Assembly: GCA_016935635.1 (NCBI GenBank)
Contig: JAFGQP010000285.1
Coordinates: forward strand, 1-34,053
Direction of reading: 5' to 3'
From: Sedimentisphaerales bacterium
GTDB taxonomy: Bacteria > Planctomycetota > Phycisphaerae > Sedimentisphaerales > Anaerohalosphaeraceae
Length of the DNA: 34,053 bases
Every line of letters starts with the position of its first letter. Position 1 is the first letter of the stretch. The position numbers and the translations under genes were made by a program. Shown piece by piece: positions 10,259-20,000 of the stretch. The notes beneath the pieces are model-generated. The model had not been told where the DNA came from, ran no database searches, and worked only from the letters and a program-made list of their open reading frames with translations.

Positions 10259-10507
10259 ACGAATCCTTTTAAAAAAGTCCTTCAAACTCCTTAATCCTGG
10301 TTTGGCCAAACTACAGAACCATTCAGATAGACTGTATTGTAGAGATTTTTTATCCAAACGACAAGTGTTTTCTGGCCTGTTACGGCTGGATTATTGCGGG
10401 AAATTAACCCTATATAATGGCTATATTATACCTGTCTTTGTATAGATATGGAATTTTTCATAAAAATTTAAGAATATTATTGCATTCAAGCCGAAGGATT
10501 GTATATA

Positions 10508-10582
10508 ATGACGTTTGGAATTATAGCTCTTTTTCTTCTATTTACTCTCTATATGTTTCAAAGAGCTAAAGCGGGACGATAA
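10508..10582 (+). CDS. Candidate 24-aa membrane microprotein (MTFGIIALFLLFTLYMFQRAKAGR)
   Basis: GAAGGA Shine-Dalgarno-like sequence 9 nt upstream; one hydrophobic segment then basic tail; terminator about 45 nt downstream. Absent from the supplied ORF track because of its size. Confidence 0.4.
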   Translation: MTFGIIALFLLFTLYMFQRAKAGR

Positions 10583-10626
10583 TATTAAGTTATATATTCC
10601 AAAATTCTATTAGAACGCTTTAGCAA

Positions 10627-10656
10627 GGCTGGTACCGAAAGGTATCAGCCTTTTTT
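10627..10656 (+). terminator. Rho-independent terminator with GAAA loop
   Basis: GGCTGGTACC-GAAA-GGTATCAGCC-TTTTTT. Confidence 0.88.
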
Positions 10657-10691
10657 ATTATTCCCCTGTCGTGAATAATTTTCCGACATAT

Positions 10692-10892
10692 TCAGGCGTG
10701 TTTTCGCATATCGACCATGAGGGCAGCCAGCAGGATATGACGGAGTCGTTCGACAGTCAGGCCGTCCAGATAATCTTCGGAGAAATCCAGTTTGAGTTTG
10801 CCCGGAAAGTGCAGCAACTGGCTTTTGACTTCCCTTTTGCTCATCGCTGCGACATCGCAGCACATTTTTTCAAAATCGGCATATCGAGCCAT
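10692..10892 (-). CDS. Small hypothetical protein (66 aa)
   Basis: MARYADFEKMCCDVAAMSKREVKSQLLHFPGKLKLDFSEDYLDGLTVERLRHILLAALMVDMRKHA; internal ATG preferred over the ORF-track start at 10988. Confidence 0.5.
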   Translation of the reverse strand: MARYADFEKMCCDVAAMSKREVKSQLLHFPGKLKLDFSEDYLDGLTVERLRHILLAALMVDMRKHA

Positions 10893-10986
10893 ATCTGTTA
10901 CCCCACGACGCAATAAATCTGTATTCTGTACACGATTGTCTTCGGACAAGAATGCAGGCGGGTTAACACAAAAGAAGACAAGAAAC

Positions 10987-11020
10987 AAAAAAGGCCGCGG
11001 TGAAAATCACCGCGGCCTTT
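10987..11020 (-). terminator. Rho-independent terminator downstream of the giant minus-strand CDS
   Basis: AAAGGCCGCGGTGA-AAA-TCACCGCGGCCTTT with an A-run on the + strand side (T-run on minus). Confidence 0.85.
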
Positions 11021-11040
11021 GAAACCTTTACATCAGGGTA

Positions 11041-14000
11041 TTACTGGGCCTGCAACGGCTCACTCCACTGACCTGTATTCTGCAGCGGGGAGCGGTCGCG
11101 ATACCGGACACGGTACTGATAACCGGCAAACTGGCTATCGACTTGGACCCAGATGACATTGGGCGTCGGAGCGGTTCCGTTCGGGTTATTCGGCATATCG
11201 GCCACATTGTCGGCATTTCTCCAGATGGCGTTGTTGCCGTCCAGAGAATTTCCAACAACACACTCGAACTGATACTCGACATCGCTGTCATCATCGGCTT
11301 CCTGAGCCACAACCAGGTGGTACCAGATACCGTTGACATTGACCTTCGTGGCACTGGTAAGGACAGCCGGATTCGGCAGCGGCGGCTCATTATCCACGAC
11401 CTGCGGGGTTGCAGAGGCTTCAATAGATAGCTGCGTCCATGTATTTAGTGTATTGCCATATCTGCAGCGTACTCTATAAGTGTAAATCTGACCTGTGATC
11501 AAGCCTGTGTCGGTAAAGACCCATGGTGTGGCTGAATAAAAAGTATTTAAACCTGTAGAACCTGGATCAATATTTTGAACCTTAAATGTCGCGGCAGGAG
11601 AACCTATCGCGACGTCTCCGACATAACGCTGGAATTCATACTCCAAGCCAAGATTTTCAGGATCAGTAATCTCCAATGCTGTCATTGTGATGCGAGTTTC
11701 ATCCATTGCAGCCGGCGGAACGTCCCACAGCATTATCGGGTTAGGCACCGGGTTCAGCGGATCCGGCTGCGGGAAGTACTGCGTTCCGGGGATTCCAGTC
11801 AACTCAACTGCTGCAATCGAAATATTGTCCATCGGGTCAAGGACCTGATATTGGAATTTGTATTGTCTCCCAAAGGTAAGACCAGTCACCACATAGGCAG
11901 GGTCTGTCAGCCATCCGCTATCGGGACCGTCAACCGGATCAATACAAAGGAACCGATACTGCAATTGATTTTCCGGGAACCAGTTGTCCCTGGTGGGCTG
12001 TCCTGTCAATACCAACTGATTATAGGTATTGAATGGGGCGAGAATCGGGTCAATCAGAGCCCACGCCGGTGCTATCGGAGCTTCATTATCCGCTTCGAGC
12101 CAGCAGCGCGACAGGATCGACATATCGTCAAAATCGACCTGTGAGTCATAATTAAAGTCAGACCCGCCACACCAGGTATTGATGTCACTGCAGCCAAACA
12201 TCCAGTACTGCACCAGAATCGCCAGGTCATCCAATCCAACCTGGCCATTCATTACCAGGTCAGTCATAACACAAGTGGATGTGCCCTGCTGAAGGGGATA
12301 GTGATACCCCATATCGACGATACCCTTATCCAGTCCGCCAAGGATGTTGGTGGTGTAGGTTTCCAGTCCAATTGAGCCTGCCGGAACAGAGCCGGTACTG
12401 ATACAGGGGCCGGTCTGATTCAGATAGTAATTGCCCAATCCATCGGGGTGAACCTGGAATCCGGGGTCGGCATTGATGTTGCCAACGCCCCAGTTGAGGG
12501 TCGAACCAGAAGCTACCCGGACCGAAGAGACGGTGTTTCCGCCCTGAACATCACTATAAGAGATGCTTAAGGTCGCCGGACGCGGATCATAAATGAAACC
12601 CGTACCGACTGTGATTTGAATACCATCTGCAGCAGTATTATCCCAGAAAATGCTGTCAAGGATATTAACATTGCTACCATAGGCACAATACAAACCACCG
12701 CCGGAACCAGGATCACTATAATCACCGCCCCGTCCCGTGGACTTATTATTGGCAAATGTACAGTTGGCAAAGTTTGAGGTCACAAACCAGTTAACCGAGG
12801 CACCGCCGCCATCCCGCCGTCCGACGTTGTTGTCAAACAGGCAGTTGAAGATGCTGGAGTCGACAGGGTCTTCCCCGGCCAGGTAGATACCGCCGCCGGA
12901 GATGTCGGCCAGGTTGGTTGTAAAGACCGAGTGGCTCAGTTTGAGTTCGGCATTGCCGACAAACAAACCGCCGCCCTGACCGGCCGCCGCCAGCGTTTCA
13001 TAGATGACCGGCGGGTCATTTTCGCCTTCACCGGGGATCACATTAGCCGGCGGAGTCACTGCTTCATTACGCACAAACCGGGTGTTGGTAATCTCGATGG
13101 TGTCGTATTCGGCATAGATGCCCGAACCGGCATACGCATAATTATCAAAGGAGTTGCAGTCCGCCACGGTTGTCTGCGACTTATAGGCATAGAGCCCGCC
13201 GCCGACCGCTGCTTCATTGTTGTTGAAGTCGCACCGGGTGAAGACCACATTGCACGCGTTTTCGTAGGCTATCGCACCGCCAAAGCTGGTATTAAACGTC
13301 AGCGGCAGTTCAACGGTTGTGCGATCAGCGGTATTGTTATTGAACTGGCAATCGGTGAATTCGAGTGCACAATCCTGCAATGCGAAGACGGCACCACCAG
13401 CGGTGGGCAGATCCAGCTGACGATTGGGGGTCGGTTCAATTTCATCGCCTATTCCCGACAAACTGCCATCGGTTGCATTGTCGGCAAAGACGCACCCGAC
13501 AAATTTAGCTGTGGTGTCATAAGCACAATACACCGCACCGCCGTAACCGCTGTATCGCCAGTACTCTTCATAACCATCAGGCTTGGGCGTGGTGGTCATG
13601 GCATTGGCATAATCTTCTGATGCCAGGAATTCTTCCCAGTTTTTCCACTTGGTCCAGCCAAACCATCTGGCCCAGACATCGTAATCGTAGGTGCCGAACA
13701 TGGAGGAATAGAAGTAGTACTTATCGCCTTCTTCCCAGCCATCCCACCAGGAGCCGAAACTGTCATAGCTGTTTTCGATGGAATCCGGCCATATCATGCC
13801 GCCGCCGCGTCCGCCATGATATTGAGTTCCGCCAATCGTAGCGCCAACGCCGCCGTTACCCCCTGTGCCGCCGAGGGCTTCATTGCCGGTAAAGGTACAA
13901 TGGTCAAAGATGACATTGCTGCTGAATCCAGCGTAGACGGCACCGCCATAAGCCCGGCCCGGCCATCCGCCATCACCGCCGGTGGGATGCGCTTCGCATC

Positions 14001-17000
14001 CACCTGCACCATTCTGGCCATTGCCGCCCTGGACACTGTTGTTTTCAAAACTGCAGTGAATAAATTTCGGCGAGCTTTCAAGGATGGTTACAGCACCGCC
14101 AAGGACACTGCCTCCGTCGGCTCCATCCACAACACCACCGCCGCAATTAAGCGTCTTGGTCGGGTTCCCGCCTGTCCATCGGCACTCTTCAAAGATCATG
14201 TTGCGAATGGTCGGGCTGCCGGCGATGATGTACATCTGACCGGACCGCAGGGTGATTCCCTCGATAATCGCTTCTTCGGGCGTATTGATGAGAGAAAACT
14301 CGTAATTCTCAAACGCCGTTGCACGCACAACTTCTTCATCAGCGGGATTGGACCCGGTAATCTTGAGTTTCTTGCCATTGAGGCTGATAGTTACCAGTGA
14401 GGCGTCATAATCGCCTGAAGTTCCGACGCCCGGATTGTAGCGTCCCGGCATAACCATAATCGTATCACCGTCCTGGGCGACATCGATGGCCTGCTGGACT
14501 TCCGTAAAGGGGCTGGAACCGCCAACCAGATAAGTCTGCTTCTGGCGAACCAGCACGGTAATCGTCTTGTTGGACGTCATCATCACATGATTGACAGCCT
14601 CATCGGAGCCATCATTGACCGTACCGCCGCTCCAGCCGGTGATGATGTAGTCGGACTGAATATCTGCCGTCAGCGTTGCTTTCTGACCCATGTAATAGAT
14701 CTGGCTGGACGGTGTAACCACGCCCCGGTTGTCCTGGACATAAGCTGTCAGGGTAAAGCGAGGCATGATATTGGCATTGGCCGCGTTATAATAGTGGTAT
14801 CCAAGGTCAACGATACCGCCATCAAGAACCGCGGGACTGATACTGGTGTTGGTGGTATACGTATTGAGCCCGAAGCTCAGCGCGGTTCCATTGCCGGCAT
14901 TGATGGCCGGGCTGGACGGATTGAGATAATAATCGCCCAATACGCCCACTGCAAACAATGGATTTGCGGCAAGATTGGCCGCATTGCCGGCAATCGCATT
15001 CAACTGCGGAACCGTCAGGGCCGAAGCCGTCTGGGCATTGAAGTAATCGCCGTTGGGATTGCCGTAGAACAGACAGTTGTTCACCTTGGCATCCGCCGAG
15101 GAAGGCTGTTCATAGACTGCAAAACTGCCATTGCCGCTGAGGATGCTATTGGTCAGCGTCGCCTGACTGCTGTTGCTGATAAACAGGCCGCCGCCCTGGC
15201 CGTCGGTCGTATTGCCGACGATGGTGCAGTTGTTGAACGACGGACTGACACCATTGGTCATGGCGACTGCACCGCCGGTCAGTTTGGCATAGTTATCCGC
15301 CAGCAGACAGTTATCGAGCTGATGCTTGATAATTGCATTGCCGCTGACGAGGGCAATCGCACCGCCCTGGCCCTGGCCGCTTTCGGCACGGTTTTCAACA
15401 AAGACCGTATCCACAATCGTGGCGCTGGTGTTCAGGCAAGCCAGAGCACCGCCAAAGCCTTCGCCGCTGACTGCCCGATGGAAATACGACAGGCCGGTTG
15501 CAGAGTTTCCGCTGAACAGCGAGTTGCCCACCTGGATGCTGCCTTCGGACAGATGCATCGCGCCGCCGCTCCAGGCCGTGTTATTGATAAAGTAGCACTG
15601 GTTGAAGGCGGCCTCAAAATTCTGGGTATGGATTGCACCGCCCCAGTTGCCGGCCTTGTTGTCGGCAAAGGTACATCCGGTCAGAGTCATTTCCAGCGTG
15701 TAGGTGTTCGGATCGGGTATGTAATAATACATATCGATCGCACCGCCGTTGGCCTGGGCTTCGTTGGCACCAAAGCTGCAATTGATCGCCGTGAAGTCCG
15801 ACTTGGCGTTGATGGCCCCGCCGTAGCTCTTGGAGTAGTTCTTATTAAAGGTGCAGTTTTCAAAAATAACATTCTGACAATCTTCATTGATAAACACCGC
15901 ACCTGCACTGATTGTCAGAGCTTCCGGATAATACTGCTCATACAGCTGCAGAACCTGTTCCGGTTCCAGATAGAAATCCAGGAACGTCCTTTCCCAGTCG
16001 TAGTTGTTTTCAAATACGCAGTCTTTGACATAAATTTGAGTTCCTGAGCCGATATCCAGCGCACAACCGCCGCTGTTTTTGATGATCAGGTTGCTGAAGT
16101 TCTCAATGGTGCTGTTGGGGTCGACCGTAATCGCACCGCCGCGAGTCAGGAATTGATATTCTTCGGACGTCTGGGTTACTTCCTGTTCACCAATGATATA
16201 AACCGTATTCAAGTAATCGGATTCAAATGCCTTATTACCGTCGAATACGCAATCGATAACGCTGGAGGTCGCACCCTTGCCCAGGGTAATCGCACCGCCG
16301 CGAATCATTCCATACGACACTGCAAAGCCGTTGCTGCCGGGCGTAGACGGATTATACGGGTCAGGATATTCCGCCCCGCTTCCCTTGGCGCCGCCGGTGC
16401 CGGGAATTCCCTGTCTGGCATAATTGTCATCAAAGACACAGTTGGTGATTACGGCATCGCATTGTTCTTCGGCATAAATCGCGCCGCCGATGCCGTCACC
16501 AATTCCGTAACCGCCGTCACCACCCCAGCTTTCACGACCGCTGCCGTCGGCATTGCTGCCGTTGCCGCCGATGCCGCCGCAGCCGCCGAGGGCCCGGTTT
16601 TCAGTAAAGATGCAATTCTGAATCAGCGGAGAACTCTTATCAAGAATTGCGATCGCGCCACCGTAACCATTGCCCTGGCCGATGCCGCCATGTCCGCCGC
16701 TCTGGCCATCCTCGTTGCTGCCTTCAGCAGGAGTTCGGCCATTGGCACCATCGCCGCCCCAGGCCGCAACGACCTGGCAATTGTAGAATACGCAGTTGCG
16801 AATGATGGGCGAGCTGCCGTTATCAATCAGAATGGCGCCGCCGAAGCCATCCCCAATAGCGTCTTCACCGCTGTTGGCACGCGGAGGCGGCGGGGGATTG
16901 ATGGTGGGATCATCCGGCATGGGCGGATTCGGAATCACCGCGTTCTGACCCAGTTCTCCAATCCAGAGTGCATTTCGAATGGTAAGTCCCTGGATGATGG

Positions 17001-20000
17001 TATCAGGACCTTCACCGCGGCGAATCATGAATGCCCGCTGCGGAACATAGCGTGAGCCCTGACAATCGATCACGGTATTGGCAACTACGGCCGGATCGTT
17101 GGGATCTTCAGAGGTAATGATAATGCTCTTGCCCATCAGGTCCAGGCCGTCGCCTGTTTCAGTAACAATCGTGTAAGGCAGATTGGGCCGCGGCGCCAGA
17201 ATAACGGTATCGCCATCCCGTGCGGCTGCCAATGCGGCATTCACCGTCGGATAGTCTGTGGGGACCAGGCGATTGCGAGGCACGGCCAGTTCAAATTCAA
17301 CCTGAACCGTGCGATTGCCGCTCATGGTTATCGTATTCGTGTTGCCGGTCAAGGTATCATCGTCGGTTCCAATCCAGCGTTTGACGCGGTAATTATCGTT
17401 GGGTATAGCCGTCAGAAGGACAACCGTACCCTGTCTAATCATGGCTATATCCTGCGACTCGGACACAATCATCGATCCGGCAGGAGTCCATTCGGCTTTG
17501 AGGCTTCCATAAGGATCCCTGTCCGCAATGTAAACCGAGGCAGTCAGTACATAATCCCGCACGGTCAAGGCCGCATTCTGATGGTATCCCAGGTCCATGA
17601 TCCCCGTATCGGGCACATGGTCGCTGCGCGTGGTGCCGATATAACCAAAGGTGTCCGGATCCAGGAGGCTCAAGCTGGCCGGATCGCCCGTATTGACACA
17701 GGAACTGACCGCCCGCTGGCCGGACTCGATCTGGCTGAGATAATAGGTGACTTCAAGCGGGGAATCGGCATCGACCACACGAACAAACAGCGGATCATCC
17801 GCTTCGATATCGTCCCCGAAATTGCCGCCGAAATCCAGCCACAGAGGATCACCCGGGGCCTCATAGACCTCGGCGAATCCACCCATGAGATTGGAATAGG
17901 ACGAAATCAGAGTGACATAGGGATTGCCGACCTGGGCAGGATCACCCAGGGCAATCTGATTGCCGTAAGGTCCAAGGTTGTCCCAGACGATGGTATTAGT
18001 CAGCCAGACGACTGCATCAAAGCAGCCAATACCGCCGCCATAAGCATACAGACCTGTGGTAACATTGTCCGCGATGGTGCAATTGTACAGATTGACAAAG
18101 GCCGAATTGGCGGAAATGCCGCCGCCGCCGAATCTGGAACTATTGTCGTTAATCAGACAGTTGCGAACCATCTGATCCATATCCTCTTCGGGATTCAGAC
18201 CATAGCCTTCAATGAACAGCCCGGCACCAAAACCATCACTCCTATTATTGGTCATTCTGCAGGAACGAATCAGGAATGAACTGTCGAGGGCATAAATGCC
18301 CGCACCGTCACCGCTGATGCCGACCTGGCTGACATCGGTGGCGACGTTATTGAAAACCGTCACATTCTGAAGCAGAACATCGCTTTCATAGAGATACAAG
18401 CCGCCGCCGTTTTGAGCCTCATTTTCATGAACCAGACTGTCTTCATAGGTAAAAATCAGGCGTCCAATCGCGGCTCCTGCACCATAGGCACCCTCATTGC
18501 CGGAGAAATTGACATCCTTGAAATGAACCCAGGTCTGATCCGAAGGAACCATATTATAAGCATGCACACCGCCGCCGGCACTGACATGATAGGTGGTGTT
18601 GGTGACGGCAATGTTATCCTCGAAGTCAACGCCTTCGGCGTCCAGATAGCCGATGGTGGTGTTGGCGCCCTGAAGGGCATCCCACTCAAATTCCATCAGA
18701 TACCAGTCATAAAACCGGATTTCAGCCGGAGGAGTGAGAGGTACGGGCTGCCAAACCTGAATCGCTGCGATCTTAAGCTGATCACGGTTATCTTTAAGAT
18801 AACCCCAGATCACATCTTTAACCGTGGTATGGGCTGTCAGGTTGAATGCACTGTCAACCGTATAATAGCCCATCGTTCCCATCGGATTGCCTTCATTGTC
18901 CACCATAATGGACCAGGCCCGGAACAGGGACACGGAAGACATACCCTGAGATTGTGCTCCCAGCCAGAGAATACCCGCACCATCACCCACGCCGTCAAAA
19001 TCATTGCCTGGATCGCGATCCACGCCGACGGTATTTTCTGAGAACAAGCAGTCTCTCAGTGTAATCTGGCAGTTTGGCGCGCTGTACAGAGCGCCGCCAT
19101 CGAGAGCGGATGTATTACCAATAAATTGACAATCCTCATAAACTGCGACACAGGGAGTTTCTTTTTGAGTCAAAGGAACCGATTGGTAGTTTACAAGATG
19201 TTCAATCGCATTCGGTTCTTCAATGATATCGCCAATCACAAATTCTGCGCTGGCCAGGAAGTCACCGCCGGCATAATCCCAGAAGGACTCATTGTCCTGA
19301 ATAATCGTATTGGTCATCGTGATGTTGCAGCCATACTGATAGAAACTGGCGCCGCCGAGTGTTTGTGTGGTACGGAATGCACCCCCTGACGAGCCCTGGC
19401 TGCCCCGCGGATTGCCGCCGTCACCGCCGGTTGCACCACTGCCGCCATTGCCGCCAACCCCGCCGTCAACACCATCACCGCCATCGCCGCCGTCACCAAT
19501 AATCATACCATCGCCGCTATTGCCGCCGAAGCCGCCATGTCCGCCGCTGCCGCCCTGGGCACCGTCGCCATCTGCTCCGCCGCCATTGCCGCCGTCGCCG
19601 CCGCGATAGTCCTGAGATGTCAGAATCTCAGACCTCAGGATCGTATTGCCGGTGAATTCACAATCTTCAACAGTAATGGAGGATGTTGGACCATAATAGA
19701 TGCCGGCACCGTAGGCATAGAAGCCATCGGAACTGCCGTCACCGCCCCAGCCGCCAAAGCCGCCGTTACCCGGCACGCCTTCGCCTTCCTTACCGTCACC
19801 GCCATTGCCGCCGTTGCCGCCGAAGCTGCCGACACCGACTCGCAGTGAACACAGATTGATTGTGACATTTTTCAGTACAATAGTATTATTGCCATCGGTG
19901 TAAATAGCACCACCATAGGCATTTCCGCCAAAACCGGCATCACCGCCGGCGCCTCCATTACCCCCATAACCACCCTCTTCCAGATCATCAGCACCGGCAC

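Noticed and set aside
14587-16047. 486-aa plus-strand ORF antisense to the giant gene
   Set aside because: Mirror ORF of a long GC-rich repetitive minus-strand CDS; no recognisable domain, and the sense frame has clear protein motifs throughout.
19367-19609. Pro-rich plus-strand ORF (PPSPPVAPLPPLPPTPP...)
   Set aside because: Reverse-complement reading of the GGxGG-coding stretch of the giant gene; a composition artefact.
19420-19610. Regularly spaced GCCGCC motifs resembling a CRISPR or tandem repeat array
   Set aside because: Irregular spacing and no conserved 25-40 bp repeat with unique spacers; explained by Gly-rich codons in an open reading frame.
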